In this document: positions 24,101 to 36,320 of the stretch, in pieces
Layout: each line of letters opens with the position of its first letter
Numbering within the stretch: position 1 is the first letter of the stretch
Assembly: GCA_008364785.1 (NCBI GenBank)
Contig: VTTJ01000005.1
Coordinates: 186,001 to 250,000, forward strand
Length of the DNA stretch: 64,000 nucleotides
Direction: 5' to 3'
Source: Bacillus sp. BGMRC 2118
Lineage (GTDB): Bacteria; Bacillota; Bacilli; Bacillales; SA4
The notes under the pieces: model-generated
What the model saw: the letters and a program-made list of their open reading frames with translations, nothing else
Told to the model about the DNA's origin: nothing
Databases searched by the model: none
Position numbers and translations under genes: made by a program

Positions 24101-24389
24101 TTAAACCAGTTTGACCACCTAACGTAGGTAAGAGTGCATCAGGACGTTCTTTACGAATAATTCTACTAACAAATTCTACAGTTAATGGTTCAATGTACAC
24201 CTTATCTGCCATTTCTGTATCTGTCATGATTGTTGCGGGGTTAGAGTTTACAAGAATAACATTATATCCTTCTTCTTTTAATGCTTGACAAGCTTGGGTT
24301 CCAGCATAATCAAATTCTGCTGCCTGACCAATAATAATAGGACCTGAGCCAATTACCAGTATTGTTTTTATATCTTGACGTTTAGGCAT
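21177..24389 (-). CDS. carB: Carbamoyl-phosphate synthase, large subunit (pyrimidine-specific)
   Basis: Makes carbamoyl phosphate from bicarbonate, ATP and glutamine-derived ammonia; pyrAB in B. subtilis. 1070 aa with two homologous ATP-grasp halves: [25 protein letters not shown] at the start and [25 protein letters not shown] near 555. The C-terminal MGS-like allosteric domain follows about residue 930. ATG 24389 overlaps carA by 8 bp. Confidence 0.97.
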
Positions 24390-25476
24390 TTGTTAGAACC
24401 CCTTCCTTTTTGCTTTTTTCAATCATGTTCAAAAACTCATCAAATAGCTCCCCTGCATCCTCTGGTCCAGGTGATGCCTCAGGATGGTATTGTACTGTAA
24501 ATGCTGGATAATCAAGATGACGTAATCCTTCAACTGTTCCATCGTTCAGTGCCACATGAGTCACCTCTAGTCTTGTTCCTTTAAGAGATGCTTCCTCAAC
24601 TGTGTATCCATGATTTTGTGAGGTGATGGCAACTTTGCCAGTTCCAAGGTGTTTTACCGGGTGATTTGATCCACGGTGGCCGAACTTCATTTTTTCCGTG
24701 TTTGCACCACAAGCTAACGCGAACAATTGGTGACCTAAGCAAATTCCGAAAACAGGAACCTTCCCTAACACATCTGAAATCATGTCAATTGCTTCAGGTA
24801 CATCTTTTGGATCTCCCGGTCCGTTGGAAAGCATAATTCCGTCAGGATTTAACTGAAGGACTTCCTTTGCTGTTGTATTATAAGGAACAACAATCACATC
24901 ACAGTCACGGTTATTCAGCTCTCGCAAGATTCCGTGTTTCATCCCAAAGTCGACAAGAACAACACGATTGCCTCTTCCTGGACTTGGGTATGGATCCTTT
25001 GTTGATACTTGACTAACTTGATTGATCGGCAAGCTATTTGATTTTAATTGATCAATCACTTCCTCTGAATTCATATCGATACTACAAATTGCCCCTTTTA
25101 ACGTTCCGTGCTGACGAATAATTCTTGTTAATTTTCTTGTATCAATACCCGCTAAGCCAGGGATATCTTTTTCTTTAAAATATTCATTCAGTGTGAACTG
25201 ACTTCTCCAGTTTGATGGAATCTCACATACTTCTTTTACAATAAATCCAGAGATTGCTGGCTGGATAGACTCAAAATCATCACGATTAATTCCATAGTTA
25301 CCAATTAGTGGGTACGTTAAGGTAACAATCTGCCCACAATAAGATGGATCCGATAAAATCTCTTGATATCCAGTCATTCCTGTATTAAATACAACTTCAC
25401 CTATTGAATCTCTTAAACTACCAAAGCCTTCTCCAATAAAAACAGTACCGTCCTCTAAAATCAGTTGTCTTTTCAT
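24382..25476 (-). CDS. carA: Carbamoyl-phosphate synthase, small (glutaminase) subunit
   Basis: Hydrolyses glutamine and channels ammonia to CarB; pyrAA in B. subtilis. 364 aa. N-terminal CPSase domain ([28 protein letters not shown]) and class I amidotransferase with nucleophile in [11 protein letters not shown] (Cys about 243) and the C-terminal His-Pro-Glu (YHPEA). ATG 25476 overlaps the pyrC stop as ATGA and has AAGGAGAG upstream; the frame is open 20 codons earlier. Confidence 0.96.
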   Translation of the reverse strand: MKRQLILEDGTVFIGEGFGSLRDSIGEVVFNTGMTGYQEILSDPSYCGQIVTLTYPLIGNYGINRDDFESIQPAISGFIVKEVCEIPSNWRSQFTLNEYFKEKDIPGLAGIDTRKLTRIIRQHGTLKGAICSIDMNSEEVIDQLKSNSLPINQVSQVSTKDPYPSPGRGNRVVLVDFGMKHGILRELNNRDCDVIVVPYNTTAKEVLQLNPDGIMLSNGPGDPKDVPEAIDMISDVLGKVPVFGICLGHQLFALACGANTEKMKFGHRGSNHPVKHLGTGKVAITSQNHGYTVEEASLKGTRLEVTHVALNDGTVEGLRHLDYPAFTVQYHPEASPGPEDAGELFDEFLNMIEKSKKEGVLTNA

Positions 25477-26762
25477 ACTGTAGCACTCTCCTTTTTCCAT
25501 ACAACATTTCCTGAAACGATTGTCATTACCGGCCAACCCTTACAATTTAGCCCTGTAAATGGAGTGTTTTTTCCTTTAGATACAAAATGTTTAGGGTCTA
25601 TTTTCTTTTCTGAATGTAAATCAATGACTGTTAAATCTGCCTCATAACCAATTTCTAGTCTTCCAAATGGTAATCGAAAAGCTTTTGCTGGTTTAATTGT
25701 CAGAAAGTCAATTAGTTGTTTTAAGGTTGATTTCTTTTTCTGTACAAAGTATGTGTATAGAAGTGGAAAAGCTGTTTCTAATCCTACAATTCCAAACGGC
25801 GCGAGCTGCATACCTTCTGCTTTTTCTTCTATTGAATGGGGTGCGTGATCAGTTGCAATAAAATCGATCGTTCCATCAAGTAAACCGTCAATTAATGCTT
25901 GCCTGTCTTCTTTCGAACGCAATGGTGGATTCATTTTGAAGTTAGGATCTAATCCTGGAATATCATCTTCACATAGCAAGAGATGGTGTGGTGTAACTTC
26001 TGCTGTAACTTGGATTCCAGCTTTCTTCGCATCTCTAATAACACGAACTGATTCTTTTGTACTTACATGACATACATGGTAGTGTACACCTGCAGCTTCT
26101 GCTAATAGGACATCCCTGGCAATTTGGACACTTTCACAGATTGATGGGATACCATTTATGTTATGTTTAAGTGAAAAGTCACCTTCATGCACTGAGCCTT
26201 TATTAATAAGTGTATTGTCTTCACAATGTGCAACAATTGTCATTCCAATTGCTGCTGCTTGTTTCATTGCATCATACATAACTGCGGCAGATTGAACACC
26301 TACTCCGTCATCCGTAAATGCAAAGGCTCCTGCTTCTTTTAAACCTTCAAGATTTGTAATTGTTTCTCCTAGCTGGCGTATTGTAATGGATCCATATGGA
26401 AGAACACGTACATGTGCTGTTTCGTTAATTCGTGTTTGTAACCATTCCATTTGTTCCTTTGTATCTGGAACTGGCCTTGTATTCGGCATTGCCGCAATTG
26501 TTGTAAATCCACCTTTTGCTGCTGCTAACGAACCTGTTTCAATCGTTTCCTTGTGTTCCCCACCCGGCTCTCGTAAGTGAACATGTAAATCTACTAAACC
26601 TGGGATTAAAAGGTTGTTATCTAAATCTATGATTTCTTCTATACCTGTTGGTTGAATGTTGTTACGAATCTCTGAAATGATTCCATCCTTGATTTTCACA
26701 TCAATTGCTTCCATTTCTCCTTGTTCGTTAACCATCAAACCGTTTTTTAGTATTGTCGTCAT
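25473..26762 (-). CDS. pyrC: Dihydroorotase
   Basis: Zinc amidohydrolase cyclising carbamoyl aspartate to dihydroorotate. 429 aa; metal-binding [10 protein letters not shown] (about 58-67), HCED, HVST and [12 protein letters not shown]. 13 bp after pyrB with AGGGGAG-type ribosome-binding site. Confidence 0.96.
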   Translation of the reverse strand: MTTILKNGLMVNEQGEMEAIDVKIKDGIISEIRNNIQPTGIEEIIDLDNNLLIPGLVDLHVHLREPGGEHKETIETGSLAAAKGGFTTIAAMPNTRPVPDTKEQMEWLQTRINETAHVRVLPYGSITIRQLGETITNLEGLKEAGAFAFTDDGVGVQSAAVMYDAMKQAAAIGMTIVAHCEDNTLINKGSVHEGDFSLKHNINGIPSICESVQIARDVLLAEAAGVHYHVCHVSTKESVRVIRDAKKAGIQVTAEVTPHHLLLCEDDIPGLDPNFKMNPPLRSKEDRQALIDGLLDGTIDFIATDHAPHSIEEKAEGMQLAPFGIVGLETAFPLLYTYFVQKKKSTLKQLIDFLTIKPAKAFRLPFGRLEIGYEADLTVIDLHSEKKIDPKHFVSKGKNTPFTGLNCKGWPVMTIVSGNVVWKKESATV

Positions 26763-26775
26763 CTTTTTCTCCCCT

Positions 26776-27768
<993 letters not shown>

Positions 27769-27821
27769 ATTAAGAAAGAAGACTTGAATATCAATAGTCC
27801 TCTCCCTTTAGCACCCTTCTA

Positions 27822-27835
27822 AGCCTCTCTGGACC
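27822..27835 (-). promoter_or_regulatory. PyrR-binding RNA element (pyrP-pyrB)
   Basis: On the minus strand GGTCCAGAGAGGCT, fitting the anti-antiterminator consensus ARUCCnGnGAGGYU recognised by PyrR bound to UMP. Binding promotes the downstream terminator when UMP is abundant. Confidence 0.88.
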
Positions 27836-27854
27836 TGTTTAAAAGGTGAATCTC

Positions 27855-29162
27855 TTATGCAGATTTTTTCCCAACGTTGTACATATCACCTGCTACTTCT
27901 TCTCTACCAGGTAAGACCACATTTAGGATAATCCCTAGAATTGCCGCCAGTGCCATACCGTGTAGTTCAAAATTAGTTGAGAATTTAAGCATTGCTCCTC
28001 CGACTCCAATGACAAGGATGACTGAGGATACGATTAAGTTACGGTTGATCGCCAGGTCCACTTTTGAATCAATCATCATGCGTAATCCAGATGATGCGAT
28101 AATACCGAACAGAAGGATCGATACCCCACCCATTACAGGTGTAGGAATTGTGCTTATTAGTGCGCTAATTTTTCCGATAAATCCAAACGCAATGGCAAGA
28201 AAAGCAGCCCCTGCGATAACGAACACACTGTATACTTTTGTAATAGCCAGTACTCCTATATTTTCACCATATGTTGTGTTTGGTGGTCCACCGATAAGTG
28301 ATGCAATAATTGTAGCGACTCCATCACCCATGATTGAACGATGCAGACCTGGCTTTTGAATTAAATCACGCTCTACAACTTTACTTAATACCATTTGGTG
28401 ACCGATATGTTCTGATAAAGTAACGATTGCAACAGGAACCATTAAGGCAACAATCGTCCATGAAAAATCAACTCCTGTATAAAACGTTACGAACTCTGGA
28501 ACTTGCAACCATTTTGCATCAACTACTGGAGTAAAATTAACAAGTCCTACAAATAGTGAGTAAATGTAACCACCAACGATTCCTAATAGTACAGGAATTA
28601 AGCTTAGAAAACCTTTCTTCAAGAAAACCGAGAAACCAATTACTAGTAAAAGTGTTACAAGAGCTGCTGAGAAATGTAATAGGCTGTACGTAGTTGGATC
28701 ACCTGGGTTTTCTAACATTGCCATGTTAACTGCTGTACCTGCTAGACCTAGTCCAATTACAATGATGATGGGACCCACAACAACAGGTGGTAATAATCTC
28801 ATTAACCATTTATGTCCTACACCTTTAATGATAAGTGCAACTATTGCATAAACGATACCTGACAAAAAGCTTCCTAACATGGCTGCTTCTGGTCCACCTA
28901 AAGCTTGGGCTGAAATAATAGGTGCGATAAATGCGAAGGACGATCCTAAATAGGCAGGTACTTGCCCTCTTGTAATAAGTAAAAATGCTAGTGTTCCAAG
29001 TCCACTTGAAATTAAGGCTATTGCTGGGCTTAGCCCTGTTAGAAAAGGTACAAGTACAGTCGCACCAAACATGGCGAATAAGTGTTGAAAACTTAGTGAT
29101 ATCCAGTTTATAGAAGAAGGCTTTTCGTGTATGTCTAAGATAATATCTTTCTTTGTATTCAT
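27855..29162 (-). CDS. pyrP: Uracil permease
   Basis: UraA/NCS2-family uracil:proton symporter, 435 aa, largely hydrophobic with about 12-14 membrane segments. Seen: FGATVLVPFLTGL near residue 33, the HIGHQMVL helix and the GGPPNTTYGENIGVLAIT substrate motif (about 290). ATG 29162. It is the second gene of the PyrR-controlled operon. Confidence 0.95.
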   Translation of the reverse strand: MNTKKDIILDIHEKPSSINWISLSFQHLFAMFGATVLVPFLTGLSPAIALISSGLGTLAFLLITRGQVPAYLGSSFAFIAPIISAQALGGPEAAMLGSFLSGIVYAIVALIIKGVGHKWLMRLLPPVVVGPIIIVIGLGLAGTAVNMAMLENPGDPTTYSLLHFSAALVTLLLVIGFSVFLKKGFLSLIPVLLGIVGGYIYSLFVGLVNFTPVVDAKWLQVPEFVTFYTGVDFSWTIVALMVPVAIVTLSEHIGHQMVLSKVVERDLIQKPGLHRSIMGDGVATIIASLIGGPPNTTYGENIGVLAITKVYSVFVIAGAAFLAIAFGFIGKISALISTIPTPVMGGVSILLFGIIASSGLRMMIDSKVDLAINRNLIVSSVILVIGVGGAMLKFSTNFELHGMALAAILGIILNVVLPGREEVAGDMYNVGKKSA

Positions 29163-29199
29163 AAGTGTTTCCCCCTAAATTAACTTGATAAGATAAAAA

Positions 29200-29230
29200 T
29201 AAAACCTCTTTGCGGGCGCGCAAAGAGGCA
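29200..29230 (-). terminator. PyrR-dependent attenuator terminator before pyrP
   Basis: A 10-bp stem (CCTCTTTGCG / CGCAAAGAGG) with a 4-base loop and a T-rich tail on the minus strand, between pyrR and pyrP. Confidence 0.9.
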
Positions 29231-29273
29231 GAGTACACTTCTACTATAAGAAGTGTAGATTCTACCCTTTGTT

Positions 29274-29287
29274 AGCCTCACGGGACT
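29274..29287 (-). promoter_or_regulatory. PyrR-binding RNA element (pyrR-pyrP)
   Basis: On the minus strand AGTCCCGTGAGGCT, matching ARUCCnGnGAGGYU; identical to the copy in the pyrR leader. Confidence 0.9.
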
Positions 29288-29299
29288 ACCTTAAAAGGG

Positions 29300-29848
<549 letters not shown>

Positions 29849-29876
29849 TCACCTCTCTTTTTTTACCCTGAAGGGA

Positions 29877-29911
29877 CAAAAAACCCTCTCACCGAAAGTG
29901 AGAGGGTTTTA
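29877..29911 (-). terminator. PyrR-dependent attenuator terminator in the pyrR leader
   Basis: A 12-13-bp stem (AAACCCTCTCAC / GTGAGAGGGTTT) with a short loop and T-rich tail on the minus strand, upstream of pyrR. Confidence 0.92.
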
Positions 29912-29966
29912 GAGAAAAACAAAAGGATAGAATAATCCTCCTGTTTGTCTAATCCGTTTCCTTCTC

Positions 29967-29980
29967 AGCCTCACGGGACT
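29967..29980 (-). promoter_or_regulatory. PyrR-binding RNA element (pyrR leader)
   Basis: On the minus strand AGTCCCGTGAGGCT, matching the PyrR consensus, about 20 bases after the inferred transcription start. Confidence 0.9.
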
Positions 29981-30008
29981 GTGTTAAAGGGTCTATGATA
30001 TTGAACTT

Positions 30009-30037
30009 ATTATCTCAGTCGCCGCGAAGATTGTCAA
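30009..30037 (-). promoter_or_regulatory. SigA promoter of the pyr operon
   Basis: On the minus strand TTGACA (30037-30032), a 17-bp spacer and GATAAT (30014-30009). It overlaps the end of the RluD-family gene and drives the whole operon through the first attenuator. Confidence 0.85.
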
Positions 30038-30948
30038 CTTCTTTTTCGTAACCAATCTAATACATCTTCAAATTCCTTTGGTAGTGGTGCTTCAAATTGC
30101 AAATATTCTTTTGTTCTCGGATGCTCAAAACCAAGGATCCCAGCATGAAGTGCTTGTCCTTCAAGTTCAATTGTTTTTCTCGGTCCATATTTAGGGTCAC
30201 CTGCTAATGGATACCCAATGTATTTCATATGAACACGAATTTGATGTGTTCTACCTGTCTCTAACTGACATTCTACAAAAGTAAAGTCTTTGAAACGTTC
30301 AATTACCTGAAAATGAGTGACTGCATCTTTACTGTTTTTTTCCGTTACAGTCATACTTTGACGGTCTTTTTCATCTCTTCCGATTGGAGCATCAATTGTT
30401 CCTTTATCGTGTGGAATGACACCATGAACAATTGCTTTGTATCTTCTTGTTACTGTTTTTTTCACGAGTTGATTAACAAGAGATTCATGTGCCATGTCAT
30501 TTTTGGCAACCATTAATAATCCTGATGTATCCTTATCGATTCGGTGAACGATACCAGGACGCATAACACCGTTAATTCCAGATAAATCTTTGCAGTGCGC
30601 CATAAGTCCATTAACCAATGTCCCTGTCGTATGACCAGGTGCAGGATGTACAACCATTCCTCTTGGTTTATTTACAACTAGTACATCTTCATCTTCATAA
30701 TAATAATCTAAGTTCATTTCCTCCGGCACGACATCCAGTGGCTCTGGGTCTGGAATGGTTATCACGATTTCATCCCCGGTTTTACCTTTGTAGTTACCTT
30801 TTATCGGTTGTCCATTCACACTAACTTGATTATCCTTAATCCATTGTTGAACTTGTGAACGTGACCAACTTTCATTTAAAGCAGAAAGAACTTTATCAAT
30901 TCTTTCTAAATGCTGTTCCTCATTAATTGTGTATGTCACCTGTTCCAT
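30034..30948 (-). CDS. ylyB: RluD-family 23S rRNA pseudouridine synthase
   Basis: 304 aa. An S4 RNA-binding domain occupies about 10-75 ([22 protein letters not shown]), then the RluA-type catalytic domain with [15 protein letters not shown] (catalytic Asp), [10 protein letters not shown] and [13 protein letters not shown] 30948 has AAGGAG seven bases upstream; the frame is open 10 codons earlier. It overlaps the end of lspA by 26 bp. The lspA-ylyB-pyrR order is as in B. subtilis. Confidence 0.93.
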   Translation of the reverse strand: MEQVTYTINEEQHLERIDKVLSALNESWSRSQVQQWIKDNQVSVNGQPIKGNYKGKTGDEIVITIPDPEPLDVVPEEMNLDYYYEDEDVLVVNKPRGMVVHPAPGHTTGTLVNGLMAHCKDLSGINGVMRPGIVHRIDKDTSGLLMVAKNDMAHESLVNQLVKKTVTRRYKAIVHGVIPHDKGTIDAPIGRDEKDRQSMTVTEKNSKDAVTHFQVIERFKDFTFVECQLETGRTHQIRVHMKYIGYPLAGDPKYGPRKTIELEGQALHAGILGFEHPRTKEYLQFEAPLPKEFEDVLDWLRKRS

Positions 30949-31411
30949 TTTGTTTCTCCTTTTCTTGCTTGCCTTCAAGGATTGTATGAATAAAGAACAA
31001 TCCTACACCAATTACTAATGCAGAGTCTGCCACGTTAAAAATCGGAAAGTCATAAGAAAAAATGTATGTATTAATAAAATCTACGACTTCCTTGCGAAAT
31101 AAACGGTCTATAAAATTTCCAATTGCTCCACCTAGCATTAATCCAAGAGACCAGCCCATTAATTTCTCCTGCTTTTTTAATCGTTTGATAAAGACAATGA
31201 TTCCTACTACAACAATCATTGTAATAATGTAAAAGAACCACATTTGTCCTTGAAGAATCCCCCATGCTGCTCCTCTATTTCGGTGAGAAGTTAAGTATAA
31301 AAAATTCTCTACGATTGTAATACTTTCTCCATATTCCATATATTTAACAACAAGCCATTTTGTAAATTGATCAATGATGATTACAATTAGCGCAATTAAA
31401 TAATATACCAA
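30923..31411 (-). CDS. lspA: Lipoprotein signal peptidase (signal peptidase II)
   Basis: Membrane aspartyl protease that cleaves prolipoprotein signal peptides. 162 aa with four membrane segments, DQFTKWLVV near the N-terminus, HRNRGAAWG, and the catalytic aspartates in GNFIDR and [11 protein letters not shown] 31411 is chosen because GGAG lies about six bases upstream and the product aligns with B. subtilis LspA; GTG 31414 is also possible. The frame is open 38 codons further upstream. Confidence 0.92.
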   Translation of the reverse strand: MVYYLIALIVIIIDQFTKWLVVKYMEYGESITIVENFLYLTSHRNRGAAWGILQGQMWFFYIITMIVVVGIIVFIKRLKKQEKLMGWSLGLMLGGAIGNFIDRLFRKEVVDFINTYIFSYDFPIFNVADSALVIGVGLFFIHTILEGKQEKEKQNGTGDIHN

Positions 31412-31588
31412 CACATGCTCCCCCGATTCTATAAGATACGTTCTGATTTTAACACACACAGTGTGGTACATACAATGAATACTAATATCATTGTATGTAC
31501 CACTATAGACAGACTGTTTTCTCACCTACTGTTAATTTATGTGATCTCTCAAATTACAATTTCCTGAAATTCCTAATAAAATGAAAAA

Positions 31589-31617
31589 GACGCCACCAAA
31601 AAATAAGGAGCGCCTTT
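31589..31617 (-). terminator. Probable terminator after ylyA
   Basis: A 6-7-bp stem (AAGGCGC / GCGTCTT, one G-U pair) with a long loop, followed on the minus strand by T-rich sequence. It lies between ylyA and lspA. Confidence 0.5.
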
Positions 31618-31627
31618 GACATAATCT

Positions 31628-31957
31628 TCATATTCTTACTAGGTCGTGAAAGCTAAAATCAAAAATACTTCGGGCTGTGGGGAGTGTTTTTAGTTTATCC
31701 AGAGGAATTCTTTCTCCTGTTTCCTCACATATACCATAGATACCATATTCAAGCTTTGATAACGCTCTTTCCACATCTTGAAGGTCATCATGGATATGTT
31801 TTTGAATCAGGTGCTTTTTTTCATACATTGAATTTGTAAAGAGGGGTTCATGAATAAAGTGATCCATTGAGTTTGTTTCATCTTTCATTAGACGACTTTC
31901 GAGTTCTTGTTTCATCATGAGAAGTTCAGAGTGAATTTCAGTAAGTTCCATGTTCAT
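31628..31957 (-). CDS. ylyA: YlyA, DksA/TraR-like RNA polymerase-binding protein
   Basis: 109 aa. The N-terminal half is an alpha-helical coiled coil (SELLMMKQELESRLMKDE) and the C-terminal half has the TraR-type signature LEYGIYGICEETGERIPLDKLKTLPTAR. Only one of the cysteines of a DksA zinc finger remains. B. subtilis YlyA, at the same place between ileS and lspA, is reported to bind RNA polymerase and modulate SigG-dependent germination genes. ATG 31957 has GAGGAGG seven bases upstream. Confidence 0.82.
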   Translation of the reverse strand: MNMELTEIHSELLMMKQELESRLMKDETNSMDHFIHEPLFTNSMYEKKHLIQKHIHDDLQDVERALSKLEYGIYGICEETGERIPLDKLKTLPTARSIFDFSFHDLVRI

Positions 31958-32263
31958 TCAGGGTCCTCCTCTTCGATGTATCTTATATACTAGTGTGTCC
32001 GGGTCGCTAAAAAAAACAATCAACAACTTTTTCCTTTCTCATACATTACGTTCTTTATATGATCAGTTTGACGGTACTTATTTATCAAAAGGTATAATTG
32101 TAGCTCCTCCATAACCTGATATGTGGATTCAAGCTACCTATACCCCCATTTATGTTGTATTTAAACCAATTTAACTTTACCCGTCAGTTTATCAAAGAAG
32201 TCTTCCTGAGTAAAACTCTTCATCTTTTACTGACTCGTCTTTATTCGTTATTTCTATATAAAA

Positions 32264-32402
32264 GGCTGTTTTCGTTAAAATTGTGCTTTCTCGTAAAAAT
32301 CACAAAAGCCGGATTTTCACTTAGTATTTTGTTACTACTATACATATAGAGAGTTGCCCTTTTCTAATCCAGCCTCAGGTTTGCTTATAAAATTGGTTGA
32401 AC
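32264..32402 (+). repeat. Dispersed intergenic repeat, copy B
   Basis: The most diverged of the three copies. It keeps GGCTGTTTTCG at the left, CACAAAAGCC-GA-TTTCAC-TTAGTAT in the middle (close to copy C), and GAGAGTTGC-CT-TTCTAATCC-CCTC, then TATAAAA-TGGTT at the right. Same orientation as copies A and C. Confidence 0.65.
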
Positions 32403-32449
32403 ACCAAGAATAATTGTACTAAATACAACAAAATTTCAGAAAAAAAGAA

Positions 32450-32485
32450 AAGGCAGTGGAGCACATTTAGCGTCCACAGCCTCTT
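32450..32485 (-). terminator. Terminator after ileS
   Basis: On the minus strand a stem of about 9 bp (GGC-GTGGA against TCCAC-GCC with one mismatch, loop of about 12) followed by a T-rich tract; 6 bp downstream of the ileS stop. Confidence 0.7.
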
Positions 32486-32490
32486 TATTC

Positions 32491-35259
32491 TTATGCTGAA
32501 TAACTTGTGTTTATAACCGATGCACAACGTGTACATAATGTTGGATGTTCTTCGTTCTGTCCTACAGTTGGTGTAACAACCCAGCATCTTTCACATGTTT
32601 CACCTTGTGCTGCTGATACTACAATGGCAACTTCTTCAAATACTTGTGCATTATCAGGTGCCTGTTCAAGTGAACCAGCCTTTTCCACATGAGAAACAAT
32701 AAATAGCTGTTTTAAATCTTCCTTAATGGATTCCAGCAGTTCTCCTGAACGGTCATTCGTGTAAAGCGTAACACTTGCAGTTAACGACTTACCGATGACC
32801 TTTTCATTTCTCGCAACTTCTAATGCCTTTAATACTGCATCTCGCAGCTCCATAAAATGATCCCATTTTTGTTCTAACTCTTCTGCCTTTTCAATTTCAA
32901 TTGAGTTTGGCATATCAACTAGCTGAACACTTTCTTCCTTCATGTTCGGGATGTAAGCCCACACTTCGTCTGCAGTATGAGACAGAATTGGGGAAACCAA
33001 TTTTGTTAAAGCTAGTAATGATTCATACAATACTGTTTGAATGCATCTACGGTCATGTTGGTCTTTTGCTTCAATATATAGAATATCTTTTGCAAAGTCT
33101 AAGTAGAACGAACTTAGTTCAATTGTACAGAAGTTATGAACCGCATGATAGACAGCAGCAAAGTCATATGTTTCATAAGACTTTTTCACCTTATCAATTA
33201 ACTTATTAAGTTTCACAAGCATATATTGGTCTACTTCACGTAAATTTTCAAATGAGACAGCATCTGATTCATGATTGTAATCAGCAACATTTCCTAGTAA
33301 GAAACGGAACGTATTACGGATTTTACGATACACTTCAGATACTTGCTTCAAGATTGCATCTGATACACGAACATCGGATTGATAATCTACTGATGCAACC
33401 CATAGACGCAGGATATCAGCACCTAATTGGTTCATTACCTTGTTAGGGACAATTACGTTTCCAAGAGATTTACTCATTTTACGACCTTCACCGTCTAATA
33501 CAAATCCGTGACTTAGTACTCCCTTATACGGAGCTTTACCAGTTACTGCAACACTTGTTGACAAGGAAGAGTTAAACCAGCCACGATATTGGTCAGAACC
33601 CTCTAAATATAAGTCTGCTGGTCTTTGTAAATCATCTCTTTCTTCTAGAACAGATTGATGAGAAGACCCTGAATCAAACCAAACATCCATGATATCTGTT
33701 TCTTTCGTAAACGTGCCATTTGGACTTGATGGATGGGTGAAACCTTCAGGTAATAAATCTTTGGCTTCTTTTTCGAACCATACATTTGAACCGTGTTGTC
33801 TGAATAGGTTTGAAACATGTTCGATCGTTTCATCTGTGATAATTGGTTCACCAGTTTCTCCATAAAACACAGGAATCGGAACACCCCAAGCACGTTGACG
33901 AGAAATACACCAATCTCCACGATCACGAACCATGTTAAATAGTCTTGTTTCTCCCCATGCAGGCACCCACTTTGTTTCTTGAACAGCTTCTAATAATTCT
34001 TGTCTGATGTTAGCAATTGATGCAAACCATTGAGCTGTCGCACGGAAAATTGTCGGCTTCTTCGTTCTCCAATCATGTGGATAAGAGTGAGTGATAAATG
34101 ATAGCTTTAATAATGCCCCAGCTTCTTGAAGCTTTTCTGTAATTGGCTTATTCGCCTGATCATAAAATAATCCTTCAAATCCTGGTGCTTCATTTGTCAT
34201 ATGACCCTTCTCATCAACCGGGCATAGTACGTCTAATCCGTATCTTTGACCAACAATGAAGTCATCTTCACCATGTCCAGGTGCAGTGTGTACGCATCCT
34301 GTACCTGATTCAGTCGTAACATGTTCTCCAACCATAACTAATGAGTCACGGTCATATAATGGATGCTTTGCTACTACTTTGTCTAGATCAATACCTTTTA
34401 CTGTTTTAACAACCTGAACTTCATCCCATTCAAGTACCTTTGTTACTTCTTCTAATAATGCTGAAGCAACAACATACTTCACACCACTTACAGTCACTAC
34501 ACTATACTCTAAGTCAGGGTGTAATGAGATTCCAAGGTTGGCTGGAATTGTCCATGGAGTTGTTGTCCAGATGATGATTTTCTCATCTCCTTCTAGAACT
34601 CCTTTGCCATCCTTTACATCAAAAGCTACATAAATGGATGCAGATCGCTTATCTTGGTATTCAATTTCTGCTTCTGCAAGAGCAGATTCACTAGAAGGTG
34701 ACCAGTATACAGGCTTAAGTCCCTTGTAGATATAACCTTTTTTGGCCATTTCTCCGAAAACTTTGATTTGCTGTGCTTCATATTCAGGTTTTAATGTGAT
34801 ATAGGGATTAAACCAGTCACCACGAACACCTAAGCGCATGAATTGTTCACGTTGATTATCAATTTGGTCATAGGCATATTCCTCACAAAGCTTACGGAAT
34901 TCAGCTACTGATAATTCTTTTCTGTTCACCTTTTTGTTTTTCGTTAGTGCTGTTTCAATTGGAAGTCCATGAGTATCCCAACCAGGTACATAAGGTGCAC
35001 AATATCCAGTCATTGATTTATATCTGACAATGAAATCCTTTAGGATTTTATTAAGTGCATGCCCAATATGGATGTCTCCATTTGCGTATGGAGGTCCATC
35101 GTGTAAAACGTATAATGGTTGATCTTTTGTACGCTCTTGAACTTTTGCATATATATCCATTTCAGCCCATCTTGACTGAATTTCCGGCTCACGAGCTGGT
35201 AGATTCCCTCGCATCGGAAATTCTGTTTTTGGCATGAGTAACGTATCTTTGTAATCCAT
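32491..35259 (-). CDS. ileS: Isoleucyl-tRNA synthetase
   Basis: Class I aminoacyl-tRNA synthetase, 922 aa. HIGH motif [11 protein letters not shown] (about 62), CP1 editing domain with [17 protein letters not shown] motif [10 protein letters not shown] (about 595), and C-terminal zinc cysteines in CERCW and CTRCA. ATG 35259 ([18 protein letters not shown]) has GGAGG seven bases upstream and matches B. subtilis; an ATG two codons upstream is too close to the ribosome-binding site. Controlled by a T-box leader. Confidence 0.97.
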   Translation of the reverse strand: MDYKDTLLMPKTEFPMRGNLPAREPEIQSRWAEMDIYAKVQERTKDQPLYVLHDGPPYANGDIHIGHALNKILKDFIVRYKSMTGYCAPYVPGWDTHGLPIETALTKNKKVNRKELSVAEFRKLCEEYAYDQIDNQREQFMRLGVRGDWFNPYITLKPEYEAQQIKVFGEMAKKGYIYKGLKPVYWSPSSESALAEAEIEYQDKRSASIYVAFDVKDGKGVLEGDEKIIIWTTTPWTIPANLGISLHPDLEYSVVTVSGVKYVVASALLEEVTKVLEWDEVQVVKTVKGIDLDKVVAKHPLYDRDSLVMVGEHVTTESGTGCVHTAPGHGEDDFIVGQRYGLDVLCPVDEKGHMTNEAPGFEGLFYDQANKPITEKLQEAGALLKLSFITHSYPHDWRTKKPTIFRATAQWFASIANIRQELLEAVQETKWVPAWGETRLFNMVRDRGDWCISRQRAWGVPIPVFYGETGEPIITDETIEHVSNLFRQHGSNVWFEKEAKDLLPEGFTHPSSPNGTFTKETDIMDVWFDSGSSHQSVLEERDDLQRPADLYLEGSDQYRGWFNSSLSTSVAVTGKAPYKGVLSHGFVLDGEGRKMSKSLGNVIVPNKVMNQLGADILRLWVASVDYQSDVRVSDAILKQVSEVYRKIRNTFRFLLGNVADYNHESDAVSFENLREVDQYMLVKLNKLIDKVKKSYETYDFAAVYHAVHNFCTIELSSFYLDFAKDILYIEAKDQHDRRCIQTVLYESLLALTKLVSPILSHTADEVWAYIPNMKEESVQLVDMPNSIEIEKAEELEQKWDHFMELRDAVLKALEVARNEKVIGKSLTASVTLYTNDRSGELLESIKEDLKQLFIVSHVEKAGSLEQAPDNAQVFEEVAIVVSAAQGETCERCWVVTPTVGQNEEHPTLCTRCASVINTSYSA

Positions 35260-35273
35260 TTCCATTCCTCCAT

Positions 35274-35627
35274 TTTTCTATCATTCTCATCTTAACCTAA
35301 AGGTGTTTGATGTAATCAAACCATAGGGATGAACAATCGTAAAAAAGAAAATAAAAAAAGCCCTTCTCTCCCAAAAAGGGACGAGAAGGACTCGCGGTAC
35401 CACCCTTATAGACTAAACCTTTAAACGGTAAGTCCACTCAGCATTCGTAACGGGAATGATTCGCCATGTCCTACTGCAATGTTCAGCATGGAACTCAAGG
35501 GTGATTTTCACTCTATTACACTGTACCGAGCTCACACCATCCTCGATTCGCTTTTCGCAGTGGGCTAAAAGAGAGTTACTGTCCCTATCAACGTCTATAC
35601 ATTTCTTCACTAATTCACAATTGTTGT
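35274..35627 (-). ncRNA. T-box leader of ileS (tRNA-Ile responsive)
   Basis: On the minus strand the conserved T-box AGGGTGGTACCGCG lies at 35406-35393. It is followed by a terminator hairpin (35361-35389, stem CCTTCTC/GAGAAGG) with a long T run. The stem I region upstream carries GGTGTGAGCTCGGTAC and a candidate specifier ATC (Ile) at 35505-35503. The element should read through when uncharged tRNA-Ile pairs with specifier and T-box. Confidence 0.93.
35361..35389 (-). terminator. T-box terminator hairpin upstream of ileS
   Basis: Stem CCTTCTC / GAGAAGG, plus a second inner pairing TCCC/GGGA, with the T run on the minus strand at about 35353-35360. It competes with the T-box antiterminator. 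Confidence 0.85.
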
Positions 35628-35633
35628 TAATGA

Positions 35634-35662
35634 ATTATATGAAAAAAAAGGTATTTCGTCAA
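35634..35662 (-). promoter_or_regulatory. SigA promoter of ileS
   Basis: On the minus strand TTGACG (35662-35657), a 17-bp spacer and TATAAT (35639-35634), just after the divIVA stop. Transcription would begin near 35627 at the start of the T-box leader. Confidence 0.85.
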
Positions 35663-35667
35663 GACTA

Positions 35668-36174
35668 TTAATCAATATCAGCATCCATTTGTGGAACTTT
35701 AACTTCCTTGTTTAATTCCATTAATTCATCCCAGTCATCTGTATCCAGCATTTCTAATTGTGCTTGAATCAACATTCTGAAACGATTACGGAATACTTTA
35801 GATTGTTTCTTTAACTCATCAATTTCAATTGCAACTTTTCTAGCCTTTGCTAACGATTCGTTGATGATGCGATCTGAATTTTTTTCTGCTTCTTTAACGA
35901 TTAGCTTTGCTTCTTTTGTTGCATTTCGTTTTACTTCTTCTGCCGTCTCTTGTGCGATTAAAATAGACTTATTTAAAGTCTCTTCGATGTTTGAAAAATG
36001 ACCGAGCTTTTCTTTTTGATCGTTAAGCTTCTCTTCCAGCTCTTTTTTCTCACGAATGACCATTTCATAGTCTTTAATGACTTGGTCTAAAAACTCATTT
36101 ACTTCGTCTTCATCATAGCCACGAAATCCTCTAGAAAACTCTTTATTATGAATATCCAATGGTGTTAAAGGCAC
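35668..36174 (-). CDS. divIVA: DivIVA, polar/septal scaffold protein
   Basis: Coiled-coil protein that senses negative membrane curvature at septa and poles and positions MinJ/MinD and sporulation factors. 168 aa; N-terminal membrane-binding domain PLTPLDIHNKEFSRGFRGYDEDEVNEFLDQV, then long coiled coil (about 30-150). GTG 36174 is chosen: GGAGG eight bases upstream, product starts MPLTPLDI like B. subtilis. An in-frame GTG at 36183 overlaps the ribosome-binding site. Confidence 0.94.
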   Translation of the reverse strand: MPLTPLDIHNKEFSRGFRGYDEDEVNEFLDQVIKDYEMVIREKKELEEKLNDQKEKLGHFSNIEETLNKSILIAQETAEEVKRNATKEAKLIVKEAEKNSDRIINESLAKARKVAIEIDELKKQSKVFRNRFRMLIQAQLEMLDTDDWDELMELNKEVKVPQMDADID

Positions 36175-36320
36175 GTATGCCACCTCCAGCTAATCTCTTT
36201 TATATGGAACTTAGTATTTCACCTAGTGGACACAAGGTGCTGCCAAGTTTTTAAACAATTTTTATCTAAATTCGACAAAAACATTCAATTTCCTTCTTAT
36301 TTTAGAAAGTTTTTATATAT

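Larger units (their letters stand above)
31958..32490. other. 533-bp intergenic region between ileS and ylyA
   Basis: Contains the ileS terminator (32450-32485) and repeat copy B (32264-32402). The remainder, 31958-32263, is AT-rich with no convincing gene. On the minus strand CACACTA just upstream of ylyA resembles a SigG -10 (CATACTA), but no matching -35 is clear. Confidence 0.5.

Noticed and set aside
27877..28359. 160-aa open frame on the plus strand opposite pyrP
   Set aside because: Antisense shadow of a hydrophobic membrane gene; no independent start signals.
32152..32349. 65-aa frame across repeat copy B
   Set aside because: Low-complexity Leu/Phe-rich translation of AT-rich DNA; not conserved in copies A or C and no ribosome-binding site.
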